NCBI RefSeq assembly: GCF_023242365.1
Contig: NZ_JALLIX010000009.1
Coordinates: 62,001-126,000, forward strand
From: Pseudomonas sp. MWU13-2100
Lineage (GTDB): Bacteria; Pseudomonadota; Gammaproteobacteria; Pseudomonadales; Pseudomonadaceae
Length of the DNA: 64,000 nucleotides
Direction: 5' to 3'
A program made the position numbers and the translations under genes. The notes under the pieces were generated by a model. That model was not told the DNA's origin, made no database searches, and was given only the letters and a program-made list of their open reading frames with translations. Below are positions 46,851 through 57,219 of this stretch, piece after piece. Numbering within the stretch: the stretch's first letter is position 1; every line of letters begins with the position of its first letter.

Positions 46851-46879
46851 GCCAACAGCAACCGCTGCGCGGTTGATCG

Positions 46880-46958
46880 CCCGCAAGCCGGCTCCTGCAG
46901 GACGAGGTCGGACACAGAACTTGCGTACGGCTGCGCACTGTAGGAGCCGGCTTGCGGG
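46880..46958. repeat. REP-like inverted repeat between algD and alg8
   Basis: CCCGCAAGCCGGCTCCT (46880-46896) and its exact reverse complement (46942-46958) flank a 45-base loop within the 215-bp gap. In the mRNA it would form a 17-bp stem between algD and alg8. Confidence 0.85.
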
Positions 46959-47065
46959 AGATGGCGTGCGAAAGGACGCCCCGCTCCCGACATCAGGTAA
47001 CACCTGCCTTAACCCCATCGAGCCAGCCTCCACCGGCTCGCCCGAGACAGAGACGGATGCAGATT

Positions 47066-48547
47066 ATGCACAGGCTAAAACACGGCCTTCTTCAGGCCGC
47101 CGGTTGGCTGTTCTATTTGAGTTTGCTGATGGGCCTGGCCTTGTTGCTGCCCACCTCGACCTTCGACGCCGACTCCAAGGACTTCATCTTCCTGATCGGG
47201 GCCGTGGGCATCTGGCGCTACTCCATGGGCGCCACCCATTTCGTGCGCGGGATGATTTTCCTCTACATCGTCTACCCGCACCTGCGCCGCAAGGTACGCA
47301 AGCTGGGCGAGGCCGCGGCCCCCTCGCAGGTGTTCCTGATGGTCACCAGCTTCCGCATCGATGCGCTGACCACCGCCCAGGTCTACAGCTCGGTGATCCG
47401 CGAAGCCATCGACTGCGGCTTCCCGACCACCGTGGTCTGCTCCCTGGTGGAAATGTCCGATGAACTACTGGTCAAGAGCCTCTGGGCGAAGATGAATCCG
47501 CCCGAGCGGGTCAAGCTCGACTTCGTGCGCATCGCCGGTACCGGCAAGCGCGACGGCCTGGCCTTCGGTTTCCGCGCCATCTCCCGTCACCTGCCGGACG
47601 ACCGCGCCGTGGTGGCAGTGATCGACGGCGACACCGTGCTCAGTGAGGGCGTAGTGCGCAAGACCGTGCCCTGGTTCCAGCTGTTCGGCAATGTCGGCGG
47701 CCTGACCACCAACGAGTTCTGCGAAGTGCGCGGCGGCTACATCATGAGCGAATGGCACAAGCTGCGCTTCGCCCAACGCCACATCAACATGTGCTCCATG
47801 GCCCTGTCCAAACGCGTGTTGACCATGACCGGACGCATGTCGGTGTTCCGCGCCAGCGTGGTCACCGACCCGGCCTTTATCGCCGACGTCGAAAACGACT
47901 CGCTGCAACACTGGCGCCTGGGCCGTTTCAAGTTCCTCACCGGCGACGACAAGTCCAGCTGGTTCAGCCTGATGCGCCTGGGCTACGACACCTTCTACGT
48001 GCCCGACGCGGCGATCCACACCGTGGAACACCCGCCGGAAAAGAGCTTCATCAAATCCAGCCGCAAGCTGATGTACCGCTGGTACGGCAACAACCTGCGG
48101 CAGAACTCCCGGGCCCTGGGCCTGGGGATCCGCCGCCTCGGCCTGTTCACCAGCGTGGTGCTGTTCGACCAGCGCGTGTCGATGTGGACCTCGTTGCTGG
48201 GACTGACCATCGCCGTGATCGCCAGCTTCAAGTACGGCATCGCGTTCATCCTCGCCTACCTGCTGTGGATCGGCCTGACCCGGCTGGTCCTGACCCTGCT
48301 GCTGGCCTGTTCCGGACACAGCATCGGCCCGGCCTACCCGGTGATCCTCTATTACAACCAGATCGTCGGCGCACTGATGAAGATCTACGTGTTCTTCCGC
48401 CTCGACCGCCAATCCTGGACCCGCCAGGACACCAAACTGAGCCGCGACCTCGCCAGCTTCCAAGGCTGGTTCAACACCTGGTCGTCACGAACCATGACCT
48501 TCTCCGCCGGCAGCATTTTCGTCGCCGTGCTGATGACGATGGTTTGA
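47066..48547 (+). CDS. alg8: Alginate polymerase catalytic subunit Alg8
   Basis: Alg8 is the family 2 glycosyltransferase that polymerises mannuronate from GDP-mannuronate across the inner membrane. The 493-residue protein has N-terminal membrane segments, a cytoplasmic GT-A domain with AVIDGDTV and TGDDKSSW, and several C-terminal segments. The length matches P. aeruginosa Alg8 (494). A start three codons upstream ([10 protein letters not shown]) is possible. It acts with the c-di-GMP receptor Alg44. Confidence 0.95.
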   Translation: MHRLKHGLLQAAGWLFYLSLLMGLALLLPTSTFDADSKDFIFLIGAVGIWRYSMGATHFVRGMIFLYIVYPHLRRKVRKLGEAAAPSQVFLMVTSFRIDALTTAQVYSSVIREAIDCGFPTTVVCSLVEMSDELLVKSLWAKMNPPERVKLDFVRIAGTGKRDGLAFGFRAISRHLPDDRAVVAVIDGDTVLSEGVVRKTVPWFQLFGNVGGLTTNEFCEVRGGYIMSEWHKLRFAQRHINMCSMALSKRVLTMTGRMSVFRASVVTDPAFIADVENDSLQHWRLGRFKFLTGDDKSSWFSLMRLGYDTFYVPDAAIHTVEHPPEKSFIKSSRKLMYRWYGNNLRQNSRALGLGIRRLGLFTSVVLFDQRVSMWTSLLGLTIAVIASFKYGIAFILAYLLWIGLTRLVLTLLLACSGHSIGPAYPVILYYNQIVGALMKIYVFFRLDRQSWTRQDTKLSRDLASFQGWFNTWSSRTMTFSAGSIFVAVLMTMV

Positions 48548-48583
48548 CCCGACCCGCCTGAATTAGTGAATGGAGCTTTACCC

Positions 48584-49762
48584 ATGAATGCCCAAGTCAA
48601 TGCCAACGTCGTCCACGAATCCGAAGCCCAGCGCCAGCATGCGCGGGTGAAAATCCCGGCCAAGCTGTGCTTCCTCGGCAGCGAGAACCCGTCCCTGGAA
48701 GTCCGGGTCCATGACCTGTCCGCCGGCGGCCTGAGCTTCAATGTCCCGCCGCAACAGGCCCTGACCCTGAAGCTCGGCGAGGTGTACAAGGGCCGCCTGC
48801 AATTCGTCATCGACAACCTCGGCCTGGCCATGGACGTCGAGCTGCAGGTGCGCTCCTACGACCGCCAGAGCGGCCGGGTCGGTTGCCAGTTCCAGAACCT
48901 CGAGCAGCAGGACATCGGCACCCTGCGCCACCTGATCACCTCGCACCTGTCCGGTGACATCGTCAACATGGGCGACGTGCTCGCCACCCTGCAGCGCGAC
49001 AACTTCACCAAGGCGCGCAAGAACAAGGATAACGGCAGCGGCATGAGTGCCTTCGGTCGCCTGCGCGCCGTGACCTTCAGCCTCGGTATCTTCGTGGTGG
49101 GCCTCGCGGCCTTCGGCTTTGTCCTCAAATCGGTGTACGGCCTGTACTTCGTCAGCCATGCCCAGGCTGGCCTGGTCAGCGTGCCGGGCATGAACATCAC
49201 CATGCCCCGCGACGGCACCGTGCAAAGCCTGATCAAGGAAGACGGCGTCGCCGCCAAGGGCGCGCCGCTGGCGACCTTCAGCACCAGCATGCTCGACGTG
49301 CTCAAGGGCCATCTGGATGACAACCAACTGGAACCGGCCAAGGTCGAGGAACTGTTCGGCAAGCAGATGACCGGCACCCTGACCTCGCCTTGCGATTGCA
49401 CGGTGGCGCAGCAACTGGTCGCCAATGGCCAATACGCCAGCAAGGGTGATGTGATCTTCCAGTTGGTCCCACGGGGCAGCCTGGCAAATGTCGAGGCGCG
49501 GTTCTCCTATCGCCAGTTCGGCGATGTCCGTCCTGGGACCCGCGTGAACTTCCAGATCGCCGGCGAAGACCATGTGCGCCAGGGCAAGATCGTCAGCAGC
49601 ACCAGCCTGAAAAGCACTGACCTGTCCTCCGATATCCGCGTCCTGATCAAGCCTGACGAAAGCCTCGACAGCACCCTCGCCGGACGGCCGGTAGAGGTCA
49701 ACAGCGACCGCGGGCCGAGCATGAACTGGCTGATCGACAAAGCCATGGCCGCTGGTCTGTAA
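48584..49762 (+). CDS. alg44: Alginate polymerase c-di-GMP receptor Alg44
   Basis: Alg44 binds c-di-GMP and activates Alg8. The 392-residue protein has an N-terminal cytoplasmic PilZ domain (about residues 15-110) with RQHARVKIP and DLSAGG, the two c-di-GMP motifs. One membrane segment follows near residues 160-185, then a periplasmic HlyD-like domain. The ATG is preceded by TGGAG. It follows alg8 closely in one transcript. Confidence 0.96.
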   Translation: MNAQVNANVVHESEAQRQHARVKIPAKLCFLGSENPSLEVRVHDLSAGGLSFNVPPQQALTLKLGEVYKGRLQFVIDNLGLAMDVELQVRSYDRQSGRVGCQFQNLEQQDIGTLRHLITSHLSGDIVNMGDVLATLQRDNFTKARKNKDNGSGMSAFGRLRAVTFSLGIFVVGLAAFGFVLKSVYGLYFVSHAQAGLVSVPGMNITMPRDGTVQSLIKEDGVAAKGAPLATFSTSMLDVLKGHLDDNQLEPAKVEELFGKQMTGTLTSPCDCTVAQQLVANGQYASKGDVIFQLVPRGSLANVEARFSYRQFGDVRPGTRVNFQIAGEDHVRQGKIVSSTSLKSTDLSSDIRVLIKPDESLDSTLAGRPVEVNSDRGPSMNWLIDKAMAAGL

Positions 49763-49771
49763 AGCGAGGAC

Positions 49772-51307
49772 ATGCCTGTGAACAATCGCCCCCCCTACGA
49801 GTGCCCCGCACTCGGTCGCGAGCAAGCTTGCTCCTACAGTGAGCCGTTTGCCCACGCTATTGACTGCGCCACGATCCCCCGTAGGAGCGAGCTTGCTCGC
49901 GATAGGTTCCAAGGCCAGCGCCGCCTCGCGCTGGGCACCCTGACCCTGGCCATCGCCCTGGCCGGTTGCGCCAGCCTGCCCGACCAGCGCCTGGCCAATG
50001 AAGCGCTCAAGCGCGGTGACACCGCCCTGGCCGAGCAGAACTACCGCAAGCTGGCCGACCTGGGCTACAGCGACGCACAGGTCGGCCTGGCCGATATCCA
50101 GGTGGAAAGCCGCGACCCGGCCAAGCTCAAACTGGCGGAAGCGACCTACCGCGCCGCCGCTGATACCTCGCCCCGTGCCCAGGCACGCCTGGGCCGCCTG
50201 CTGGTGGCCAAACCTGGCGCCAGCGAAACCGAACACCGCGAAGCCGAAGGCCTGTTGAAAAAGGCCTTCGCCTTTGGCGAAGGCAACACCCTGATCGCCC
50301 TGGCAATGCTCTACCTGCAATTCCCGCAGAGCTTCCCCGAGGTCAATGCCCAGCAACAGATCAGCCAATGGCGTAGCGCCGGCTACCCGGAAGCGGGCCT
50401 GGCGCAAGTGCTGCTCTATCGGACCCGGGACACCTACGACCAGCATCTGGACGAGGTGGAAAAGATCTGCAGGAGCGCACTCAACAGCAGCGACATCTGT
50501 TACGTCGAACTGGCCACCGTGTACCAGAAACGCGCCCAACCGGAGCAACAGGCTGCCCTGCTCAAGCAACTGCAGGCCGCCTACAGCCGTGGCGCCGTCG
50601 GTGCCCAACGGGTCGACAGCGTGGCCCGCGTGCTCAGCGATGCGAGCCTCGGCCAACCGGATGAGAAGACCGCCCAAGCGCTGCTGGAACAGATCGCCCC
50701 CGGCTACCCGGCCTCCTGGGTCAGCCTGGCGCAACTGCTCTACGACTTCCCCAACCTGGGCGACGTCAAGCAGATGCTGGAATACCTGGACAACGGCCGC
50801 GCCGCCGACCAGCCCCGCGCCGAACTGCTGCTGGGCAAGCTCTACTACGAAGGCAAATGGGTGCCGGCCGACGCCAGGCAGGCCGAAGCGCATTTCCAGA
50901 AAGCCCTCGGCAAGGAAGTCGCCGCCGATTACTACCTGGGGCAGATCTATCGTCGTGGCTACCTCGGCCAGGTCTACTCGCAAAAGGCCCTCGACCACCT
51001 GCTCAAAGCCGCCCGCAACGGCCAGAACAGCGCCGACTTCGCCATCGCCCAACTGTTTTCCCAAGGCCGTGGCACCAAGCCCGACCCGCTCAATGCCTAC
51101 GTGTTCAGCCAACTGGCGAAAGCCCAGGACACGCCACTGGCCAATGAGCTGGCCCAACAACTTGACGCCCAACTGCCGCCGGCCCAGCGCGCCGACGCCC
51201 AGCGCCTGTTGCAACAGGAACAGCGCCTGCGCGGGACCCTGAGCCGCAATCCGCTGGACCTGCAACAAGTCCTGCAGGAAGGCGATCGCGAGGAAAAAAC
51301 CTTATGA
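49772..51307 (+). CDS. algK: Alginate outer-membrane lipoprotein AlgK with REP-encoded N-terminal extension
   Basis: AlgK is a TPR/Sel1-repeat lipoprotein that helps AlgE insertion and export. The 511-residue product exceeds P. aeruginosa AlgK (475). The lipobox LAGC places the modified Cys at residue 66, and the mature length of about 446 is normal. The extra N-terminal residues (about 9-46) are encoded by an inserted REP pair read in frame. No ATG, GTG or TTG exists in frame between the insertion and the signal-peptide core [17 protein letters not shown], so the REP must be translated. Its stop overlaps algE (ATGA). Confidence 0.93.
   Translation: MPVNNRPPYECPALGREQACSYSEPFAHAIDCATIPRRSELARDRFQGQRRLALGTLTLAIALAGCASLPDQRLANEALKRGDTALAEQNYRKLADLGYSDAQVGLADIQVESRDPAKLKLAEATYRAAADTSPRAQARLGRLLVAKPGASETEHREAEGLLKKAFAFGEGNTLIALAMLYLQFPQSFPEVNAQQQISQWRSAGYPEAGLAQVLLYRTRDTYDQHLDEVEKICRSALNSSDICYVELATVYQKRAQPEQQAALLKQLQAAYSRGAVGAQRVDSVARVLSDASLGQPDEKTAQALLEQIAPGYPASWVSLAQLLYDFPNLGDVKQMLEYLDNGRAADQPRAELLLGKLYYEGKWVPADARQAEAHFQKALGKEVAADYYLGQIYRRGYLGQVYSQKALDHLLKAARNGQNSADFAIAQLFSQGRGTKPDPLNAYVFSQLAKAQDTPLANELAQQLDAQLPPAQRADAQRLLQQEQRLRGTLSRNPLDLQQVLQEGDREEKTL
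49816..49902. repeat. REP pair inside algK coding sequence
   Basis: TCGCGAGCAAGCTTGCTCCTAC (49816-49837) and GTAGGAGCGAGCTTGCTCGCGA (49881-49902) are inverted copies with one mismatch. Both lie within the translated start of algK. Confidence 0.9.
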
Positions 51308-52788
51308 CACTCAATCCATTCGTCAAGGCCGGTCTCGGCCTGAGCTTCGCCCTGATCTGGTCCTGCCCGAGCCTGGCGGCGATCACCGAGACCCGGAACT
51401 TCGGCCTCGAAGTGAAAATCACCGGCCAGTCCGAAGACGACCGCGACCTTGGTACCCTCAAGGGCGGCGACGTCAACGGCATCGGGCTGGACCTGCGGCC
51501 GTGGGTCTACGGCGAGCGCGGCAACTGGAGCGCCTACGCCATGGGCCAGGCCGTGACCGCCAGCGACATCATTGAAACCGACACCCTGCAACAGTCCGAT
51601 GCCAGCCAGGAGACCTCGAGCAACGACGCCCGCAAACCGGACAAAAGCTACCTGGCCCTGCGTGAATTCTGGATCGGCTACAAGGGCCTGACGCCTTATC
51701 CGGGCGAGCAGCTCAAGCTCGGTCGCCAGCGCCTGCGCAATGACGACGGGCAGTGGCGCGACACCAATATCGAAGCGTTGAACTGGAGCTTCGACACCAC
51801 CCTGCTGCGCGCCAATCTGGGCGCCGCCGAGCGCTTCAGCGAGTACCGCACCGACCTCACCGAACTGGCGCCCAAGGACAAGGACCGCCTGCATGTCTAC
51901 GGCGACGTCGCCTACCAGTGGACCCCCGGCCAATGGCTCGGTGTACGCGCCCACCACACCCATGACGACGGCTCGCTCGACTACCCGACACCCGGCGTCG
52001 CCGCCGACCCGCTCGATAAAAAAGCCAATGGCGACCTGACCTGGCTCGGCGTGGAAGCCAACAGCGACGCTTATAACTGGCGCAACACCAATACCGTCAA
52101 CTACTGGGCCAGCCTGACCGGCATGAGCGGCCACCGCGACAGCGTCAACCCGCTCAACGCCGACGGCAGCCGTCCCGTGGATGCCAGCCAGGGCAGCCAC
52201 ATCAACGGCTGGACCACCGACCTCGGCGTACGCCTGCGCCTCGACCCGAACTGGCAGGTCGGCGCCGCCTATGCCCGCGCCAGCGGCGACTACGAACAGA
52301 ACGGCCTGGAAAGCAACCGCTCGAACTTCACCGGCACCCGTTCGCGAACCCACCGTTTCGGCGAAGCCTTCCGTGGCGAAATGAACAACCTGCAGACCGC
52401 CACCCTGTTCGGCTCCTGGCAGCTGCGCGAGGACTATGACGCCAGCCTGATCTACCACAAGTTCTGGCGCGTCGACGGGCAGAAGGACGTCGGCAGCAAC
52501 GGCATCAACGCTGTACAGAACAACTACGACGACGCCACCGGCGCCCTGCTCTCCAGTGCCTCGCTGCCGTTGCAGGACGGCAAGAAGGACCTGGGCCAGG
52601 AAGTCGACCTGGTAGTGACCAAGTACTTCAAGCAAGGCCTGCTGCCGGCGGCGCTGAGCCAATCGATCGACGAGCCTTCGGCACTGGTGCGCTTTCGCGG
52701 TGGCGTGTTCAAGCCCGGCGATGCCTACGGAAAGAGCGTCGATTCCTACATGCACCGGGCGTTTGTCGACGTGATCTGGCGCTTCTGA
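51304..52788 (+). CDS. algE: Alginate outer-membrane porin AlgE
   Basis: AlgE is the beta-barrel channel through which alginate leaves the cell. The 494-residue precursor has a signal peptide (to about residue 26, SCPSLAA-IT), alternating amphipathic strands rich in aromatic and charged residues, and a C-terminal aromatic strand (FVDVIWRF) typical of BAM substrates. Its start overlaps the algK stop and its stop overlaps an upstream in-frame ATG of algG. Confidence 0.96.
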   Translation: MTLNPFVKAGLGLSFALIWSCPSLAAITETRNFGLEVKITGQSEDDRDLGTLKGGDVNGIGLDLRPWVYGERGNWSAYAMGQAVTASDIIETDTLQQSDASQETSSNDARKPDKSYLALREFWIGYKGLTPYPGEQLKLGRQRLRNDDGQWRDTNIEALNWSFDTTLLRANLGAAERFSEYRTDLTELAPKDKDRLHVYGDVAYQWTPGQWLGVRAHHTHDDGSLDYPTPGVAADPLDKKANGDLTWLGVEANSDAYNWRNTNTVNYWASLTGMSGHRDSVNPLNADGSRPVDASQGSHINGWTTDLGVRLRLDPNWQVGAAYARASGDYEQNGLESNRSNFTGTRSRTHRFGEAFRGEMNNLQTATLFGSWQLREDYDASLIYHKFWRVDGQKDVGSNGINAVQNNYDDATGALLSSASLPLQDGKKDLGQEVDLVVTKYFKQGLLPAALSQSIDEPSALVRFRGGVFKPGDAYGKSVDSYMHRAFVDVIWRF

Positions 52789-52814
52789 TGCAGACCGCCA
52801 AGGGAGTGACCGAG

Positions 52815-54404
52815 ATGAACCATAGCGCCCTGCAAGGCTCGCTCAGCATATTGGCCGGCGCCCTGCTGCTGGCCAGTAGCGCGGCCTTCGCCAGCGTCGA
52901 AGCGCCGCCCGGCAAAACCGAGCACGCACCGATCATGGCCAAGGAGCTGCAACAGGCCAAGACCTACACCGTCAGCAGCGCGCCGACCGAGCCGCTGCAC
53001 CTGGAAAAACCCAAGCTGCCGAACCTCGCCGGCTACACCGCCGAGGCCGTCGCGGCAAAGATAGTGCGCGGCAAACCGGGCAAGATCAGCGTGCGGCGGA
53101 TGATGCAGGAAGACGCCCTGAAGGACTTTATCGGCGGCGACAACAAGATGGCCGAGTGGGTGGTGCGCCAGCATGGCATTCCCCAGGCGATCTTCATCGA
53201 CGACGGTTATATAAACCTCAAGGATCTGAGCAAAAAACTGCCCAAACAGTACATCAGCGAAACCTCGCCGGGGGTATTCCTGGCCAGGATACCGATCGTG
53301 GTCGGGCGCAAGGGCATCCTCGAAGTCGACAAACAGACCCAGGAACTGCGGCTGTCCCAGGAAGGCGGTTCGTTCCTGGTCAACGACGGCCAACTGTTTA
53401 TCCGTGACACCAAGGTCACCGGTTGGCGCGAAGCCGAGAATGGCCCGGCGACCTTCCGCGCAGCCAAGGATTTCCGGCCGTTCCTGCTGGCCTGGGGCGG
53501 TACCGAAACCTATATCGTCAACAGCCGGATGGCCAGTTTCGGCTATGCCAACAGCAAGTCCTACGGTGTGAGTATTTCCCAGTACACGCCGAAGATGGCC
53601 CAGGTGCTCAAGCGCCCCGAGCCGACCGGCTGGATCATCGGCTCCGAGTTCTCGGACATGTGGTACGGCTTCTACTGCTACGAGACCCGCGACTTCGTGC
53701 TCAAGGGCAACACCTACCGCGACAACATCGTCTACGGCATCGACCCCCACGACCGTTCCCATGGGCTGATCATCGCCGACAACACCGTGCACGGGACCAA
53801 AAAGAAGCACGGCATCATCATTTCCCGGGAAGTGAACGACAGCTTCATCTTCAACAACCGCAGCTATGACAACCAGCTCTCGGGCCTGGTGATCGACCGT
53901 AACAGCGTCAACAACCTGGTCGCCTACAACCAGATCTACCAGAACCACTCCGACGGCATCACCCTCTACGAGAGCGCCGACAACCTGATCTACGCCAACA
54001 GAGTCATCGGCAACAAGCGCCACGGCATCCGGATCCGAAACAGCGTGAATATCCGCCTGTACGAGAACGTCGCCATGGCCAACGGCCTGACCGGGGTCTA
54101 CGGCCACATCAAGGACCTGAGCGACACCGACCGCGACATCAAGCTCGATCCGTTCGACGCCGAGGTCTCGCTGATCGTGGTCGGTGGCGAACTGGCCGGC
54201 AACGGCAGCGGCCCGCTGTCCATCGACTCGCCCTTGAGTGTCGAGCTGTACCGGGTGTCGATGCTCGCCCCGACGAAAACCAGCGGCATCAGCTTCAGCG
54301 GGATTCTCGGCGATCGCCAGGATGAAATTCTCGACCTGCTGGTGCGCCAGCAGAAAGCCGTGCTGATCGACCCCGTCGAACGCCAGACACCCCTGCGGGA
54401 TTGA
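52815..54404 (+). CDS. algG: Mannuronan C5-epimerase AlgG
   Basis: AlgG converts mannuronate to guluronate residues in the periplasm and protects the polymer in the export complex. The 529-residue precursor has a signal peptide (MNHSALQGSLSILAGALLL to about residue 30) and a right-handed beta-helix with the catalytic DPHD at D310-D313. The start was placed at the ATG with AAGGGAG eight bases upstream; an ATG nine codons earlier lacks a site. Confidence 0.95.
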   Translation: MNHSALQGSLSILAGALLLASSAAFASVEAPPGKTEHAPIMAKELQQAKTYTVSSAPTEPLHLEKPKLPNLAGYTAEAVAAKIVRGKPGKISVRRMMQEDALKDFIGGDNKMAEWVVRQHGIPQAIFIDDGYINLKDLSKKLPKQYISETSPGVFLARIPIVVGRKGILEVDKQTQELRLSQEGGSFLVNDGQLFIRDTKVTGWREAENGPATFRAAKDFRPFLLAWGGTETYIVNSRMASFGYANSKSYGVSISQYTPKMAQVLKRPEPTGWIIGSEFSDMWYGFYCYETRDFVLKGNTYRDNIVYGIDPHDRSHGLIIADNTVHGTKKKHGIIISREVNDSFIFNNRSYDNQLSGLVIDRNSVNNLVAYNQIYQNHSDGITLYESADNLIYANRVIGNKRHGIRIRNSVNIRLYENVAMANGLTGVYGHIKDLSDTDRDIKLDPFDAEVSLIVVGGELAGNGSGPLSIDSPLSVELYRVSMLAPTKTSGISFSGILGDRQDEILDLLVRQQKAVLIDPVERQTPLRD

Positions 54405-54415
54405 GGACGACCTTT

Positions 54416-55849
54416 ATGAACCCACATCTGATCAAACTGCTCGGCCTGTCCGGCCTTGCCGCGGCAATTTTCGCCGCCAGCGGCCCCCTCAAGGCCGAGG
54501 AAGCACAGGCGCCGAGCTTCAGCGCCGAGCCCTGCTGCAGCCTGTGCCCGGCAGCCCATGACGCGAAGAACTACACCACCCGCTACCAGCAGAACTTCAC
54601 CACCCTGGTCCAGGCCCAGGGCGACTGGCTGTTCCGCACCCAGGAAGACCTGCGTACCGAGTTCGACACCAGCCCCGCCGGCTACCGGCGCCTGCAACAG
54701 CTGCACGATGCCTTCAAAAGCAAGGGCGTGGAGTTGGTGGTGGTCTACCAGCCGACCCGTGGCCTGGTGGATCGCAACAAACTGTTCCCGGCCGAGCGCG
54801 CCAAGTTCGACTACGAAAAAGCCCTGGGCAACTACCAGGCAATGCTCGGGCGCTTCGCCAGGATGGGCTACTTTGTCCCGGACCTGTCACCGCTGACCAA
54901 CGAGCAGCAGGCCCACGACTTCTACTTCCGTGGCGACCAGCACTGGACCCCGTACGGCGCCGAGCGCACCGCGAAAATCGTCGCCGAGACGGTGAAGAAG
55001 ATCCCGGGCTTCGCCGACATTCCCCATCGCGAATTCGAGACCAAGGTCTCCGGGCGCATGGGCAAGACCGGCACCCTGCACAACATGGCCGGCCAGCTCT
55101 GCGGCACCAGCTATGCGATCCAGTACATGGAACAGTTCAGCACCGAGCCCAAGGGCGAAGCGGCGGACGGCGACCTGTTCGGCGATGCCGGCAACCCGCA
55201 GATCACCCTGGTGGGCACCAGCCACAGCGGCAAGAACTACAACTTCGCCGGCTTCCTGCAACAGTACATCGGCGCCGACATCCTCAACGTCGCCTTCCCC
55301 GGTGGCGGCCTGGAGGGCTCGATGCTGCAGTACCTGGGCAGCGAGGCGTTCCAGAAGACCCCGCCGAAAGTGCTGATCTGGGAGTTCTCACCGCTGTATC
55401 GCCTGGACCAGGAAACCATCTACCGGCAAATGATGGCCCTGCTCGATAACGGCTGCGAAGGCAAGAACGCCGAGATGAGCGCCAGCACCACGGTCAAGAC
55501 GGGCAAGAACGAACTGCTGGTCAACCGCAACAACCGCGACCTGCGCAACAGCGCGCACCAGGTCGATATCCGTTTCGCCGACACCTCGGTGAAAACCCTG
55601 CACGCGACCCTCTGGTACATGAACGGCCGCCACGAGGACATCAAGATCGACAAACCGCAAACTTCCGACACCGACGGACGTTTCGCCTTTGAACTGCGCA
55701 CCGACGAAGACTGGGCCAATCAGAACCTGCTGGCTCTCGAAGTCCAGGGCCCGGAAGCCGGCGGCGCGCCACAGCAAGTCGAGGCGAAGATCTGCAAACG
55801 CAACGTATTCCCCAGCGCCGAGCCCCATGTGGCACAGGCCGGGCTATGA
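54416..55849 (+). CDS. algX: Alginate O-acetyltransferase AlgX
   Basis: AlgX transfers acetyl groups to mannuronate in the periplasm. The 477-residue precursor has a signal peptide and an SGNH hydrolase-like domain with the triad Asp174 and His176 (RGDQHW) and Ser269 (GTSHSGKNY), all at P. aeruginosa numbering. A C-terminal carbohydrate-binding module follows. GAGGA precedes the ATG. Confidence 0.97.
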   Translation: MNPHLIKLLGLSGLAAAIFAASGPLKAEEAQAPSFSAEPCCSLCPAAHDAKNYTTRYQQNFTTLVQAQGDWLFRTQEDLRTEFDTSPAGYRRLQQLHDAFKSKGVELVVVYQPTRGLVDRNKLFPAERAKFDYEKALGNYQAMLGRFARMGYFVPDLSPLTNEQQAHDFYFRGDQHWTPYGAERTAKIVAETVKKIPGFADIPHREFETKVSGRMGKTGTLHNMAGQLCGTSYAIQYMEQFSTEPKGEAADGDLFGDAGNPQITLVGTSHSGKNYNFAGFLQQYIGADILNVAFPGGGLEGSMLQYLGSEAFQKTPPKVLIWEFSPLYRLDQETIYRQMMALLDNGCEGKNAEMSASTTVKTGKNELLVNRNNRDLRNSAHQVDIRFADTSVKTLHATLWYMNGRHEDIKIDKPQTSDTDGRFAFELRTDEDWANQNLLALEVQGPEAGGAPQQVEAKICKRNVFPSAEPHVAQAGL

Positions 55850-55860
55850 GGTGCCTACCG

Positions 55861-56976
55861 ATGAAACTCCGCACACTGCTTGCTCCTTCGCTACTGGGCC
55901 TGGCGATCATCGCCGGCTCGGTCCAGGCTGCCGCGCCACTGCGTCCGCCCCAGGGTTACCTGGCCGCCATCGACAAGGTCAAGAGCGGCGCCAACAGCGA
56001 CGGCTGTGACGCCATGCCGCCGCCCTACACCGGCTCGTTGCAGTTCCGCAGCAAATACGAGGGCTCCGACAAGGCTCGCTCGACCCTCAACGTGCAGTCG
56101 GAAAAAGCCTTCCGCGACACCACGTCCGACATCACCAGGATGGAACGCGGCACCAGCAAGCGGGTGATGCAGTTCATGCGTGACGGGCGCCCGGAGCAGT
56201 TGAGCTGCACCCTGAACTGGCTGACCGCCTGGGCCCAGGCCGACGCGTTGATGTCCAAGGATTTCAACCACACCGGCAAGTCCATGCGCAAATGGGCGCT
56301 GGGCAGCATGGCCTCGGCCTATATCCGCCTGAAGTTCTCCGACTCCCATCCGCTGGCGCCCCACCAGAAGGAAGCGCAACTGATCGAGGCCTGGTTCAGC
56401 AAGATGGCCGACCAGGTGGTCAGCGACTGGGACAACCTGCCGCTGGAAAAAACCAACAACCACTCCTACTGGGCGGCCTGGTCGGTGATGGCGACCGCGA
56501 TCGCCACCGACCGTCGCGACCTGTTCGATTGGGCGGTGAAGGAATACAAGGTCGGGGCCAACCAGGTCGACCCGCAGGGTTTCCTGCCCAACGAACTCAA
56601 GCGCCAGCAACGGGCCTTGGCTTATCACAACTACGCGTTGCCGCCGCTGGCGATGATTGCCAGTTTTGCCCTGGCCAATGGCGTGGACCTGCGCCAGGAA
56701 AACAATGGTGCGCTCAAACGCCTGGGTGACCGGGTGCTGGCCGGGGTCAAGGACCCTGGGGAATTCCAGGCCAGGAACGGCAAGGAACAGGACATGACCG
56801 ACCTCAAGGTCGATTCGAAATTCGCCTGGCTCGAACCGTACTGCACGCTCTACACCTGCGCGCCGGATGTGCTTGAACACAAACATGCGATGCAACCGTT
56901 CAAGACCTTCCGCCTGGGCGGCGACCTGACCAAGGTCTATGACCCGACGCACGAAAAGGGCAACAAAAACCCGTAA
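55861..56976 (+). CDS. algL: Alginate lyase AlgL
   Basis: AlgL degrades alginate by beta-elimination in the periplasm and clears misdirected polymer. The 371-residue precursor has a signal peptide ([20 protein letters not shown] to about residue 27) and an alpha-toroid fold of family PL5, with the catalytic NNHSYW (His201). The ATG behind AGGTG was chosen; an ATG five codons earlier overlaps the algX stop. Confidence 0.96.
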   Translation: MKLRTLLAPSLLGLAIIAGSVQAAAPLRPPQGYLAAIDKVKSGANSDGCDAMPPPYTGSLQFRSKYEGSDKARSTLNVQSEKAFRDTTSDITRMERGTSKRVMQFMRDGRPEQLSCTLNWLTAWAQADALMSKDFNHTGKSMRKWALGSMASAYIRLKFSDSHPLAPHQKEAQLIEAWFSKMADQVVSDWDNLPLEKTNNHSYWAAWSVMATAIATDRRDLFDWAVKEYKVGANQVDPQGFLPNELKRQQRALAYHNYALPPLAMIASFALANGVDLRQENNGALKRLGDRVLAGVKDPGEFQARNGKEQDMTDLKVDSKFAWLEPYCTLYTCAPDVLEHKHAMQPFKTFRLGGDLTKVYDPTHEKGNKNP

Positions 56977-57014
56977 CACCAGTCCTCCCACTCTCCTGTG
57001 GGAACGCAGCTTAT

Positions 57015-57087
57015 GTGGGAGCGCAGCTTGCCCGCGAAGCTTTTGGCGTTCTTGAGGGCCCCTTCGCGGGCAAGCTCCGCTCCCACA
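57015..57087. repeat. REP pair between algL and algI
   Basis: Inverted units 57015-57038 and 57063-57087 are preceded by a truncated copy (56997-57012). The 243-bp algL-algI gap also contains a G-rich stretch near 57,110-57,180. Confidence 0.82.
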
Positions 57088-57219
57088 GGGGCATGGGTTT
57101 CCACAGTGAGATGGGGGGAGGTTGGGATTGATTCAAATGTTGTAGAGCGCCCCCGATTACCACGGGGGGTTTGGGGGGGCTTTGGCCCTTGACCGTTGAT
57201 CAAACAAGGAGAGCCCGGG

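Noticed and set aside
48578..51268. An 896-codon open frame antisense to alg44 and algK
   Set aside because: It crosses two certain genes and a REP pair and shows the composition of a third-position shadow.
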